Source: Peptoniphilus pacaensis
Lineage (GTDB): Bacteria > Bacillota > Clostridia > Tissierellales > Peptoniphilaceae
Length of the DNA stretch: 64,000 nt
Direction of reading: 5' to 3'
Assembly (NCBI RefSeq): GCF_900088125.1
Contig: NZ_FLQT01000003.1
Location: 867,071 to 931,070, forward strand
Part shown: positions 8,497 to 20,880 of the stretch, piece by piece
Numbering within the stretch: position 1 is the first letter of the stretch
Layout: each line of letters opens with the position of its first letter
Notes under the pieces: model-generated
Database searches by the model: none
Told to the model about the DNA's origin: nothing
The model's input: the letters and a program-made list of their open reading frames with translations, nothing else
Position numbers and translations under genes: made by a program

Positions 8497-8529
8497 GAAC
8501 GTCAAAGAGATGGTAAAGGAGGACGGTCG

Positions 8530-9879
8530 GTGCAGGGTGCGATTCGACGACGCAGGGATTTTTTCCGCAGCCATTGGGTGATGCTCATCATTTTGTGGTT
8601 GCTTTTTTTTGAGCGCCTGTGGATGCTCTCCCGCCTGGGGGCCTCGTACAATATAAACAGCGCCGACATCAGCTACATCAAATCGGGGATCACCCTTTAC
8701 CGCACCGGCGCATTCACCATGAACGGCCTCATCAGCGCCCAAGTGATGCCCGGGCTTTCCGCCCTCATCGCCCTCTTCTGCGCCATTTTCGGCACGGGGA
8801 GCGGCCTGTGGCTTCCGTTAAAGCTCGCCTGGTGCATCATGGGGAGCTTGGCCGCTTGGTTTACCTATCTGGCCATTAGGGAAAAGGCACCGGCTTATGC
8901 CGGCCTCATCGTGGCCCTGTTCTTTTTTGCGCCGGACTTCGCCTGGCAGGACAATGTGATTTTAACGGAGACCCCTTACTTATTTCTCGTGAGCCTCTAC
9001 CTTTACGGCACCATGCGCATGGGGAATCGAAAGGATTGGGCGGGATTTGCGATTATGGCCATTAGCGCCTATTTGGCTTTTCTCCTGCAGACCCGGGCCC
9101 TCTGCCTCTTCCTTCTGCCCCTGCCCTACCTTTGGATCAAAAAATACCCCTCCGGCCGCCTCTACCTGCAGGCCTTTATGGTATTCATCGCCCTCTTGGC
9201 CTTTATGCTCCCCTGGAGCGTGAGAAATTACAAACACTTCCGCGCCTACATTCCCACCACCTACGGCATGGGCCATTCCCTGCTTCTCGGCACCTATCAA
9301 GGGGAGGGCTATCCTCCCGAAGAGCTATTCGATCGCTCGAAATACGTGGACGAGGTGTATGAGGAACACGCCTTTTTGAAAGACAAAGACGGCCGCTTTG
9401 CGCCGAAACACGAGCGCTATTTCGAACTGCTGGCCGACGAAAAACTGGCCCGGGCACGCATGGTCTATTGGTGGAAGCACGACCGGGAGTCCATGGTGAG
9501 AAGCTACCTTTGGCTCAAGCCCAAAGCCATGTTTTCCGCAAGCTTTTATTGGGACGAAGTCGTTCCCCACACGAAGCATGCCATTGTGCTTTTGAGGAAA
9601 GCGGGCTTTTTCCCGGCCATGGCGGCGGCAGCGGCGGCGCTTTTGGCGCGAAAATACCGAGCGGAAACCTTTTTCGCCCTCTTCGCCTACCTGGTGCAAA
9701 TTTACATCATGGCCTACGCCTTCGCCTTCGATCGCTACGCCCTCACCTTATTGCCCTTCCGCTTTATGGCCGTGGGCTTTTTGATCCCCGCCGCGGCGTC
9801 CGTCGCAGGCGGCATCATGCGCTACCTTCGCGGCAAGCGCGCCTACAGAGAAGGGCTCAAGAAACAGGGGCAAGAATAA
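8530..9879 (+). CDS. Glycosyltransferase family 39-like membrane protein
   Basis: Polytopic membrane protein of 449 aa with about ten to eleven hydrophobic segments. GTG at 8530 is chosen because AAAGGAGGA ends six bases upstream; the longer open frame lacks a ribosome site. The first extracytoplasmic loop shows NSADISYIKSGITLYRTG, resembling the acidic loop of PMT/ArnT-type glycosyltransferases that use lipid-linked sugars. TETPYLFLVSLYLYG and LLPLPYLW.. segments also resemble GT39 (PF13231) proteins. The donor and acceptor are unknown; modification of a surface polymer or protein is likely. Monocistronic, convergent with proS. Confidence 0.7.
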   Translation: MQGAIRRRRDFFRSHWVMLIILWLLFFERLWMLSRLGASYNINSADISYIKSGITLYRTGAFTMNGLISAQVMPGLSALIALFCAIFGTGSGLWLPLKLAWCIMGSLAAWFTYLAIREKAPAYAGLIVALFFFAPDFAWQDNVILTETPYLFLVSLYLYGTMRMGNRKDWAGFAIMAISAYLAFLLQTRALCLFLLPLPYLWIKKYPSGRLYLQAFMVFIALLAFMLPWSVRNYKHFRAYIPTTYGMGHSLLLGTYQGEGYPPEELFDRSKYVDEVYEEHAFLKDKDGRFAPKHERYFELLADEKLARARMVYWWKHDRESMVRSYLWLKPKAMFSASFYWDEVVPHTKHAIVLLRKAGFFPAMAAAAAALLARKYRAETFFALFAYLVQIYIMAYAFAFDRYALTLLPFRFMAVGFLIPAAASVAGGIMRYLRGKRAYREGLKKQGQE

Positions 9880-9890
9880 TTTTAGACACA

Positions 9891-9924
9891 ATAAAAGCAC
9901 CCGGAAATTCTCCGAGTGCTTTTT
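9891..9924. terminator. Bidirectional terminator
   Basis: AAAAGCACCCGGA (9893-9905) pairs with TCCGAGTGCTTTT (9911-9923) with one G-T pair; T and A runs on either side serve both convergent genes. Confidence 0.8.
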
Positions 9925-9933
9925 TCTCGCCCA

Positions 9934-11370
9934 TTAATAAGCCTTGGCGTAGTAAACCATGTGCTTAGCGGGTTTGCCGCAGTGGACACAGGTATCCGAC
10001 AGATGTTCTTCTTCGAAGGGGATGCAGCGAATGGTGGCGGTCGTTTCGTCTTTGATTTCCGCTTCGCATTCCGCATCGCCGCACCACATGCCTTTAAGGA
10101 AGACATTGCCTGCGGCCATTTTTTCTTTAAATTCGTCGAAGTCCGTCACTACGAAGGTATTGTCGTCCATACGTTTTTTCGCTGCGTCGAACATGTCTTT
10201 TTGAATGGTTTCCAACATGTCGTTGACTTGTTCGGCCATGTTGTCCATGGGGACGAAGGTCTTTTCGTTAGTGTCGCGACGGACGAAGACTACTTGATTC
10301 TTTTCGATGTCCTTGGGTCCGATTTCGATGCGCAGGGGCACGCCCTTCAGTTCCCATTGATTGAACTTCCAGCCCGGGCTGTATTGTTCCCGGTCGTCCA
10401 ATTCCACGGTGAAGCGGCCCTTTAAGCTGTCGTAAAGTTCTTGGGCTTTTTCCTCGACGCCGCCTTTGTGCATGGCGATGGGCACGATAACCACTTGAGT
10501 CGGTGCCACGTGGGGCGGCATCACCATGCCGCGGTCGTCGCCGTGAACCATAATAAGGCCCCCGATCAGGCGGGTGGAAATGCCCCAGCTCGTGGTCCAT
10601 GCCGTGGCGAGCTTGCCTTCTCTGTCTTGGAACTGAATGTCGAACATTTTTGCGAAGTTTTGGCCCAAGTTGTGGCTCGTGCCTGATTGCAGGGCTTTGC
10701 CGTCGTGCATCATGGCTTCCAAGGTGTAGGTGGCGTCGGCGCCGGCAAAGCGTTCCGACTCGCTCTTCTTACCTAAGAGCACGGGGATGGCCATTTCGTC
10801 TTCGATGACTTGGCGATAAATTTCGTGAATGCGCAAGGTTTCTTCTTGAGCGTCTTCATAGGTTTCGTGAACCGTATGGCCTTCTTGCCACAAAAATTCC
10901 ACGGTGCGCAGGAAGGGACGGGTCGTCTTTTCCCAGCGGAAGACGGAGCACCATTGGTTAATTAAAACCGGCAGGTCGCGGTAGGTTTGCACCCATTTGG
11001 AATACATGGAGTTAATAATGGTTTCCGAGGTGGGGCGCACGATTAAGCGTTCCGCCAGCTCTTCGTCGCCGCCGTGGGTCACCCACAATACTTCCGGGGC
11101 AAAGCCGTCGAAGTGTTCCACTTCTTTTTGAAGCAAATGTTCCGGAATGAGCATGGGGAAATAGGCGTTTTTATGACCCGTTGCCTTAAAGCGGCGGTCA
11201 GCCTCTTCCTTAATGCGTTCCCAAACGGCGAAACCGTAGGGGCGAATGATCATACAGCCTCTGACCGGGGCGTAGTCGGCCATTTCCGCCTTTAATACGA
11301 CGTCGGTATACCATTGGGCGAAATCATCGTCCCGGGAAGTAATCTCTCTTACAAATTTTTCTTCAGCCAC
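9934..11370 (-). CDS. proS: Prolyl-tRNA synthetase, short archaeal/eukaryote-like type
   Basis: Class II aminoacyl-tRNA synthetase of 478 aa that charges tRNA-Pro. It lacks the large editing insertion of the usual bacterial enzyme and matches the archaeal-like ProRS subgroup. Class II motifs are visible: motif 2 FRWEKTTRPFLRTVEFLWQEGHT, motif 3 HGDDRGMVMPP, and RPTSETIIN. The C-terminal domain has Cys-x4-Cys (CGDAEC) and Cys-x2-Cys (CVHC) consistent with a zinc-binding module, ending in YYAKAY. The start ATG is preceded by TAGGAGG. Expression is controlled by the T-box leader directly upstream. Confidence 0.95.
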   Translation of the reverse strand: MAEEKFVREITSRDDDFAQWYTDVVLKAEMADYAPVRGCMIIRPYGFAVWERIKEEADRRFKATGHKNAYFPMLIPEHLLQKEVEHFDGFAPEVLWVTHGGDEELAERLIVRPTSETIINSMYSKWVQTYRDLPVLINQWCSVFRWEKTTRPFLRTVEFLWQEGHTVHETYEDAQEETLRIHEIYRQVIEDEMAIPVLLGKKSESERFAGADATYTLEAMMHDGKALQSGTSHNLGQNFAKMFDIQFQDREGKLATAWTTSWGISTRLIGGLIMVHGDDRGMVMPPHVAPTQVVIVPIAMHKGGVEEKAQELYDSLKGRFTVELDDREQYSPGWKFNQWELKGVPLRIEIGPKDIEKNQVVFVRRDTNEKTFVPMDNMAEQVNDMLETIQKDMFDAAKKRMDDNTFVVTDFDEFKEKMAAGNVFLKGMWCGDAECEAEIKDETTATIRCIPFEEEHLSDTCVHCGKPAKHMVYYAKAY

Positions 11371-11390
11371 GTTTTGCCTCCTAAACTCAA

Positions 11391-11612
11391 TAAAAAAACC
11401 ACGGTTTCTCAGGGACGAAAAACCGTGGTACCACCCAAATTCAATACCTTTAACAGGTATCCTTCATGTCTTAACGGGACAAGCGGTCCGGTTTACGGAC
11501 AACTCCGGAGCGGGATTCCGCAAGCGGCCATCGTCGAATCTTGCAGTCGGTGGATTCGACTCCCTGAGATTTTCATCTTGCGTACTTTTCTCCATCAAAG
11601 TCTTTTGATTAC
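11391..11612 (-). promoter_or_regulatory. T-box leader of proS
   Basis: Reading the minus strand, the leader contains the stem I 5' hallmark GAGAAAAGTACG near 11595-11583, the AGGGAGTCGAATC segment, and the invariant antiterminator sequence GGGTGGTACCACGG at 11436-11423. The antiterminator overlaps a terminator whose arms are ACCGTGG and CCACGGT (11391-11427), followed by a T run. Uncharged tRNA pairing with the GGTACC-containing bulge would favour the antiterminator. Proline specificity is inferred from the downstream gene; I could not place the specifier codon with confidence. Confidence 0.92.
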
Positions 11613-11616
11613 ATTT

Positions 11617-11644
11617 ATTATACAGGGAAGAGCCCGGTTGTCAA
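11617..11644 (-). promoter_or_regulatory. Promoter of the proS T-box transcript
   Basis: On the minus strand TTGACA (11644-11639) and TATAAT (11622-11617) have a 16-base spacer, both perfect consensus hexamers. Transcription should start near 11610. Confidence 0.85.
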
Positions 11645-11694
11645 GTGAAGGAGGTGTAAAATTTATTTTTTTGCGCCTCGAAGGCCCCGAGTTC

Positions 11695-11723
11695 TTGACA
11701 TTGAAATTTCCATTGACTATTAT
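11695..11723 (+). promoter_or_regulatory. Promoter of the glnN operon
   Basis: TTGACA at 11695-11700 and TATTAT at 11718-11723 have a 17-base spacer. It predicts a leader of roughly 90 nt before glnN. Confidence 0.8.
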
Positions 11724-11735
11724 AAAAGAAAACAC

Positions 11736-11803
11736 CCCTTGCGCCGCGAGGGTTCTATAGGTTTTTTTATATTGGTTATCTTTCGAGAGAACCAATTTTT
11801 TCT
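11736..11803 (+). promoter_or_regulatory. Candidate transcription attenuator in the glnN leader
   Basis: Three pairings compete. Hairpin 1 is CCCTTG/CGAGGG (11736-11752). A terminator hairpin ATTGGTT/AACCAAT with inner TCT/AGA and a TTCG loop spans 11771-11796 and is followed by TTTTTTCT. An alternative pairing of GGTTCT (11751-11756) with AGAACC (11788-11793) would break both. The signal that selects between them is unknown. Confidence 0.6.
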
Positions 11804-11818
11804 ATTTTAGGAGGAAAT

Positions 11819-16003
<4,185 letters not shown>

Positions 16004-16004
<1 letters not shown>

Positions 16005-16036
16005 AAAAACAGGGATCGGAAGACCCCTGTTTTTTC
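16004..16036. terminator. Bidirectional terminator
   Basis: AAAAACAGGG (16004-16013) pairs with CCCTGTTTTT (16025-16034). It closes the glnN operon and the convergent XRE-cupin gene. Confidence 0.8.
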
Positions 16037-16046
16037 AAATCACAAA

Positions 16047-16595
16047 TCACGGCATAAAGACCCAAATAGACAAACAGGGCTCCCGGCCCTCGTTAAACAG
16101 CGCATACTTCGCCGAGCGGTCGAAGACCACGCTGTCGCCGGATGCCACGGAATAAGCCACATCGTCCAACATCACCGTGAGCCTGCCCGCCAAAATAAAG
16201 CCGAAAGCCTCTCCGCTTTCACCGATGGTGGGCACCACATCCTTCCTTTCCGTCGTTTCAAAACGCATCTCCACCACCTCGTAGTGGCGACGGTTTTCAG
16301 GCGACAAAAGGCGCAAACGCCGGTCGGCGGCGCCGCTGTCGATCATGTGGTGTTCGCCGCAGCGAATAATCGTGGGCTTTTTCTTCGACGGCACGTCCTC
16401 GAAAAATTCCCCCATGGTCGTATGTAAGGCGTCGACAATGCGCAACATGGCGTTCACCGAAGGCGATACCAAGTCCCGTTCGATCTGACTGATCAGCCCC
16501 GTGGACAGATTGGCGGCCTCCGCCAGATCCTTAATACTCATGCCCAAAGCCTTGCGCATGGTACGAATTTTTTGTCCCGAAAACTTTCCGGACAT
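16047..16595 (-). CDS. XRE-family regulator with C-terminal cupin
   Basis: Transcription regulator of 182 aa. The start at 16595 follows GAGGGGG; an upstream in-frame extension has no ribosome site. Residues about 8-62 form an XRE helix-turn-helix (KIRTMRKALGMSIKDLAEAA, then STGLISQIERDLVSPS), and residues about 110-180 form a small-molecule-binding cupin barrel (GFILAGRLTVMLDDVAYSVASGDSVVF). This class often controls amino-acid, polyamine or fatty-acid genes in response to a ligand. It stands alone and is divergent from guaA, whose promoter region it may share. Confidence 0.85.
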   Translation of the reverse strand: MSGKFSGQKIRTMRKALGMSIKDLAEAANLSTGLISQIERDLVSPSVNAMLRIVDALHTTMGEFFEDVPSKKKPTIIRCGEHHMIDSGAADRRLRLLSPENRRHYEVVEMRFETTERKDVVPTIGESGEAFGFILAGRLTVMLDDVAYSVASGDSVVFDRSAKYALFNEGREPCLSIWVFMP

Positions 16596-16696
16596 ACAAC
16601 ACACCCCCTCATCCGAGACTGCATATATACTAAGTACAGTATACCACAAAATTTAAAAAGTTGAAAAAGAAGAAAGAAAAAGGCCGAGGCCGAATA

Positions 16697-16705
16697 TGCT
16701 ATAAT
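16697..16705 (+). promoter_or_regulatory. Extended -10 promoter of guaA
   Basis: TGCTATAAT at 16697-16705 is a consensus extended -10; no good -35 is visible. It lies 24 bases before the guaA start. Confidence 0.55.
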
Positions 16706-16728
16706 AAAAGCCGAATAGGAGGTTTTCC

Positions 16729-18261
16729 ATGGAAAGAGAAAAAATACTGGTCATCGACTTCGGTGGTCAATACAATCAACTGATCACACGGCGCGTCCGC
16801 GAAAAAAACGTCTACGCGGAAGTGGTTCCCTACAAAAAAGCCCTGGACGCCATTAAAAAAGAAAAGCCCATCGGCCTCATCTTTACCGGCGGCCCCAACA
16901 GCGTCTACGACGCCAAAAGCCCGGACATCGATCCGGAAATATTAGACATGGGCCTGCCCATCTTGGGCATCTGCTACGGCATGCAGCTCATCGCCAAAAA
17001 CCTGGGCGGCACCGTGACCAAATCCGACCACAGAGAATTCGGCAAGACCAAAACCATGGTCGACCCCGCATCCAAACTCTTCGACGGCCTGGACGTGGAA
17101 CAAACCACCTGGATGAGCCACGTGGACTACGTCAAAGAACTGCCCCAAGGCTTCCGCACCGTGGCTTCTACCGACAGCTGCCCCGTGGCCGCCATGGAAA
17201 ACAAAGAAAAAAACATCTACGCCATCCAATTCCACGGCGAGGTCAATCACACCGAACATGGACACGAAATCATCGACAACTTCCTGAAAAAAGTATGTCA
17301 CGCCAAGGGCGACTGGAACATGGACGACTTCGCCATCGAAGCCAAGCGCGCCATACAGGAAAAAGTCGGCGACAAAAAAGTCCTCCTCGCCCTCTCCGGC
17401 GGCGTGGACTCCTCCGTCTGCGCGAAACTCCTCGTCGATGCCATCGGCGAAAACCTGAGCTGCATCTTCGTCGACCACGGCCTCATGCGCAAAAACGAAG
17501 GCGACGAAGTGGAAGCCGCCTTTAAAGACACGGGCATGCACTTTATCCGTGTCGATGCCAAAGACCGCTTCCTCAAACGCTTAGAAGGCGTCACCGAGCC
17601 CGAACAAAAACGAAAAATCATCGGCGAAGAATTCATCCGCGTCTTCGAAGACGAAGGCAGAAAAATCGGCGCCGTGGACTTTTTGGCCCAAGGCACCATC
17701 TACCCCGACGTCATCGAAAGCGGCGCGGGCGATGCCGCCGTCATCAAAAGCCACCACAACGTCGGCGGGCTTCCCTCCGTCGTCGACTTCAAAGACCTCA
17801 TCGAGCCCTTGCGCGATCTCTTTAAAGACGAAGTCAGAAAACTGGGTGAGGCCATCGGTCTCGATCCCAAACTCGTTTGGCGCCAACCCTTCCCGGGACC
17901 CGGCCTAGCCATTCGCGTCATGGGCGAAATCACCGAAGAAAAACTCGACATCTTAAGAGAAGCCGACTACATCTTCCGCGACGAAATCGCCAAAGCCGGC
18001 ATGGACCGCGACATCAACCAATACTTCGCTGTCCTCACCAACAATAGGAGCGTCGGCGTCATGGGCGACTTCAGAACCTACGACTACACCCTGGCCCTAC
18101 GCGCCGTCACCACTTCCGACTTCATGACCGCCGACTGGGCCCGCATCCCCTACGAGGTACTGGACAAAGTCAGCGTGAGAGTCGTCAACGAAGTGGAACA
18201 CATCAACCGCATCGTGTATGATATTACATCGAAACCCCCGGCAACGATTGAATGGGAATAA
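16729..18261 (+). CDS. guaA: GMP synthase (glutamine-hydrolysing)
   Basis: Converts XMP to GMP using glutamine. The 510 aa protein has an N-terminal class I amidotransferase (GICYGMQ nucleophile, [11 protein letters not shown] His-Glu), the ATP-pyrophosphatase P-loop ALSGGVDSS at about residue 223, and the C-terminal dimerisation domain with [12 protein letters not shown] and the terminal PPATIEWE. It is complete. The last 15 bases, including the stop, recur at 26278-26292 and form the left end of an integrated element, so the integration preserved the gene. Start ATG follows TAGGAGG. Confidence 0.97.
   Translation: MEREKILVIDFGGQYNQLITRRVREKNVYAEVVPYKKALDAIKKEKPIGLIFTGGPNSVYDAKSPDIDPEILDMGLPILGICYGMQLIAKNLGGTVTKSDHREFGKTKTMVDPASKLFDGLDVEQTTWMSHVDYVKELPQGFRTVASTDSCPVAAMENKEKNIYAIQFHGEVNHTEHGHEIIDNFLKKVCHAKGDWNMDDFAIEAKRAIQEKVGDKKVLLALSGGVDSSVCAKLLVDAIGENLSCIFVDHGLMRKNEGDEVEAAFKDTGMHFIRVDAKDRFLKRLEGVTEPEQKRKIIGEEFIRVFEDEGRKIGAVDFLAQGTIYPDVIESGAGDAAVIKSHHNVGGLPSVVDFKDLIEPLRDLFKDEVRKLGEAIGLDPKLVWRQPFPGPGLAIRVMGEITEEKLDILREADYIFRDEIAKAGMDRDINQYFAVLTNNRSVGVMGDFRTYDYTLALRAVTTSDFMTADWARIPYEVLDKVSVRVVNEVEHINRIVYDITSKPPATIEWE
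18247..18261 (+). repeat. Left attachment repeat (attL) at the guaA 3' end
   Basis: ATTGAATGGGAATAA, the last 15 bases of guaA, is repeated directly at 26278-26292. This is the expected footprint of site-specific integration into guaA. Confidence 0.85.
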
Positions 18262-18611
18262 CAGAAACAAATATAATACTGCCACAAACCCTTGAAAACA
18301 GTGGGTTTTAGCGATTTATGGAAATAAAAAATTCCTGAGTGATACTATTTTGATACTAAAAAGTTGAAATAGTAGGTTCAAAAGGTAGTTGTTGAATTAA
18401 GCGAGCTCTACGAGCGATATTTTTTGACCGAAGGGCAATAATGTAGGAGATCATAGAAAGCCTTCCATCATTTTGGTGGGGAGGCTTTTGTGGATTTAGT
18501 ATAAGTCAATAAAAGCGAAGCTCTGAATTTCTAATGCCGGTGAAATCTTACTATTCTTAAAACTATTTATATATTGATAATTACCTAATAACATAAAAAG
18601 GAGGTGTTTTT
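18262..18611. other. Gene-free left end of the island
   Basis: About 350 AT-rich bases with no supported gene. It contains the paired GATACT repeats (18341-18357) and a terminator-like hairpin at 18455-18489 (AAGCCTTCC with GGGAGGCTT, then TTT). The next gene has its own ribosome site at the end of this stretch. Confidence 0.7.
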
Positions 18612-19571
18612 ATGGCGAATACAATTGAACGCATAGGGATTCATCATTGTGCTGAAATTGCTGTACGCAATAAATGGATATTTAGAGAACAACCAGTTGA
18701 TGATATCGGCATTGATGCTCATATGGAATTTGTTGACGAGTCTGGCAAGAACAGACAACTTTTAGCATTGCAAATTAAATCAGGCTCCAGTTGGTTTAGG
18801 GATAAAAAAGATGATTATATAGTTTTTAGAGATATAAATGATAGACAATATAATTATTGGACTACAAATTCCTTACCGTGCATTGTAGTTTTATATAATC
18901 CAGATGATGATATGTGCATTTGGCAGAAATTAACTGATAAAACTATTGAAAGAACAAAAGGAGGTAGAGGTAAGGGCTTTTTTGTTAAAGTTCCTACTGC
19001 TCAGTCATTTTTAAATCATTCATCAAATGAAAAACTTCTTTCTTTTACCAACCTACCAAAACATGTTTTAAATTATAACTTTTTGTTATCTCAAAAGAAA
19101 TTCATCCAGATTATTAAAGATGGAGGAACAGTTAAACTTCATTCAACAGAATGGATAAACAAGAGCAGTGGCAAAGGAAAGACAGAATTGATTGTTGATG
19201 ATGGAGAAAATGAAAAGAGATATTCATATCCATATTATTTTCCTTTTACCCCTTACACTGAAGTTTTTCCTAAGTTGTTCCCTTGGGCAGATTTTGAAGC
19301 TGATGAAGATTTTTATATGGAAAAAGACGAATCATTGTGGCGTGAATATCATTGTTATTATGATAAAGAAGATGAAGAATTGCTTATTGTTGGAGATTCA
19401 TTTGAAGAATTTCGAAAAAAATTAAATCCTATGCGTAGCATTGACTATTCAGGAGAAGTAGCTGAATATATGTTGACTTTAAGTATAAATGAGTTGGGCA
19501 GATCATTTTTAACCATAGATGAGTATATATCAAAAGAACAACCCTATACAAAGGCAGTACCAGAAGAATAA
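18612..19571 (+). CDS. DUF4365 domain protein (nuclease-like)
   Basis: Cytoplasmic protein of 319 aa. Residues about 8-150 match the DUF4365 fold, with GIDAHMEFV near residue 33 and ALQIKSGSSW near residue 55: the Asp and the Gln-x-Lys of a PD-(D/E)xK-type active site. The C-terminal half (about 160-319) is acidic and aromatic-rich and was not recognised. DUF4365 proteins are frequent in defence and mobile islands, but no target is known for this one. The start follows AAAGGAGGTG. The next gene begins 19 bases downstream, suggesting an operon of two. AT-rich codon use differs from the flanking chromosome, consistent with transfer. Confidence 0.75.
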   Translation: MANTIERIGIHHCAEIAVRNKWIFREQPVDDIGIDAHMEFVDESGKNRQLLALQIKSGSSWFRDKKDDYIVFRDINDRQYNYWTTNSLPCIVVLYNPDDDMCIWQKLTDKTIERTKGGRGKGFFVKVPTAQSFLNHSSNEKLLSFTNLPKHVLNYNFLLSQKKFIQIIKDGGTVKLHSTEWINKSSGKGKTELIVDDGENEKRYSYPYYFPFTPYTEVFPKLFPWADFEADEDFYMEKDESLWREYHCYYDKEDEELLIVGDSFEEFRKKLNPMRSIDYSGEVAEYMLTLSINELGRSFLTIDEYISKEQPYTKAVPEE

Positions 19572-19590
19572 TAATATTGCGGAGAGAAAT

Positions 19591-19989
19591 ATGAAAAAAA
19601 TTAATCTTAGTGACAGCATAGAAAACGAAATGTCGGTCGATGGATACAGACTTGATCCTACTGAGAAGTATGTAATTAATTTTTTAGAAGAAATAGAATT
19701 TCAACAATCAATTATGATGTCCTTTAACATAATGGGTTATCCTCCTGCACTTAAAAATTATCATGCATGGTTATTTGAAAATGGATTCAGTGTGGAAGAC
19801 CCAAATCCAACGAACGAATTGGTGGCTAAATATTATGGTGTTAAACCACTTTGGAAAACTGATTATTCCCAAGGTATCGTTGTAAAGGATGAGAATGATA
19901 GTGATTATTTTATTGTCATGGAGTGCAGCAATAAGAATAAAGGATATAAACATACAATAGTAATACTTACTTTAGGAGGATGCATGTGA
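19591..19989 (+). CDS. Hypothetical protein in operon with DUF4365
   Basis: Protein of 132 aa, not recognised. The ATG at 19591 behind CGGAGAGA is preferred to an in-frame ATG at 19519 lying inside the previous gene. It contains DPTEKYVINFLEEIEFQQ, GYPPALKNYHAWLFENGFSVEDPNP and a C-terminal beta-rich end (YFIVMECSNKNKGYKHTIVILTLGG). No membrane segment or signal peptide is visible. Its tight spacing after the nuclease-like gene suggests a functional partner such as an immunity or regulatory subunit, which is inference only. Confidence 0.65.
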   Translation: MKKINLSDSIENEMSVDGYRLDPTEKYVINFLEEIEFQQSIMMSFNIMGYPPALKNYHAWLFENGFSVEDPNPTNELVAKYYGVKPLWKTDYSQGIVVKDENDSDYFIVMECSNKNKGYKHTIVILTLGGCM

Positions 19990-20080
19990 ATCCTTGTAAA
20001 TATGATAAAGCAATAATTCAATGAAGGTGTAATACAATAAAAATAAAGCACATGACTTTAAGACCAAAAAATCTTTAGAG
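19990..20080. other. Short AT-rich spacer
   Basis: No gene or clear signal before the left inverted repeat of the IS3-family element. The last bases (TTTAGAG) flank the insertion. Confidence 0.5.
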
Positions 20081-20144
20081 TGACCCCATAAAGTTGGACT
20101 TAATCGAGTAAGCATTTCGCTTGCTCGATTTTGTTGTGCGCTTT

Positions 20145-20865
20145 AGCATGAATAAACCACCAGCTATGCTGGTGGTAGGCATAAAAAGCTTTAGCTTCAA
20201 GTAAAAAAAGAACCTCCTATGATAAAATTATTGTGTTATCGGCAATAAAATATCAAGGAGGTATCCATATGGATAAGAACAGCTTAGCACATACAAGTTG
20301 GAATTGTAAGTATCATATCGTGTTTGCGCCAAAATATAGGCGGCAGGTTATATACGGGAAATTGAAACAAGACATAGGAAAAACATTAAGAGACCTATGC
20401 GAGAGAAAAGGAATAAATATAATCGAAGCGGAATGTTGTCCGGATCATATACATATGCTGGTGGAAATTCCACCGAAATATAGTGTGTGTCAAATCATGG
20501 GATACTTAAAAGAGAAAAGTAGCTTAATCATTTTTGATAGACACGCAAATCTGAAGTACAAATATGGAAATAGGCATTTCTGGTGTAGAGGATACTACGT
20601 CGATACTGCGGGAAAAAATGCGAAAAAAATTCAAGAATACATCAAAAACCAATTGGAAGAAGATTATATGGCGGATCAGATAAGCATGAAGGAATTCATC
20701 GATCCGTTTACTGGTCAGCAGGTCAAATAAAGTATGAGAACAGGCGCTTTAGCGCCAACTGGGGAATTGTTGCAAGAGGAAGAAATTCAGAGCACGAGAG
20801 TGCTGCCGGTAACAGCCCCTTATAGGGGAATAACAAACCACCGGCTAAGCCGGTGGTTCTGATTT
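20145..20865 (+). mobile_element. IS200/IS605-type element nested in the IS3 element
   Basis: A single HUH transposase gene is bounded by subterminal hairpins ACCACCAGC-TAT-GCTGGTGGT (20156-20176) and ACCACCGGC-TAA-GCCGGTGGT (20837-20857), the left and right end structures of this class. No inverted terminal repeats or target duplication are expected. Exact tips are uncertain by several bases. Confidence 0.8.
20269..20730 (+). CDS. tnpA: IS200/IS605-family transposase TnpA
   Basis: Y1 HUH single-strand transposase of 153 aa. The start is ATG 20269 behind AAGGAGG. The HUH motif is PDHIHMLVEIP (about residue 64) and the catalytic tyrosine lies in KIQEYIKNQLEEDY (about residue 127), after GNRHFWCRGYYVDTAG. 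No tnpB/IscB accessory nuclease gene is present, so it is of the IS200 single-gene type. Length and motifs are intact, so the element could be active. Confidence 0.95.
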   Translation: MDKNSLAHTSWNCKYHIVFAPKYRRQVIYGKLKQDIGKTLRDLCERKGINIIEAECCPDHIHMLVEIPPKYSVCQIMGYLKEKSSLIIFDRHANLKYKYGNRHFWCRGYYVDTAGKNAKKIQEYIKNQLEEDYMADQISMKEFIDPFTGQQVK

Positions 20866-20880
20866 TACATACCATTCGTT

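Noticed and set aside
8416-8529. N-terminal extension of the GT39-like protein starting at 8416
   Set aside because: The extension covers the promoter region of the divergent gene, has no ribosome site, and GTG 8530 has an excellent one.
11771-11803. ANTAR-type dual hexaloop hairpin in the glnN leader
   Set aside because: The terminator loop is a TTCG tetraloop and hairpin 1 has a five-base loop, not the A...G hexaloops of that class.
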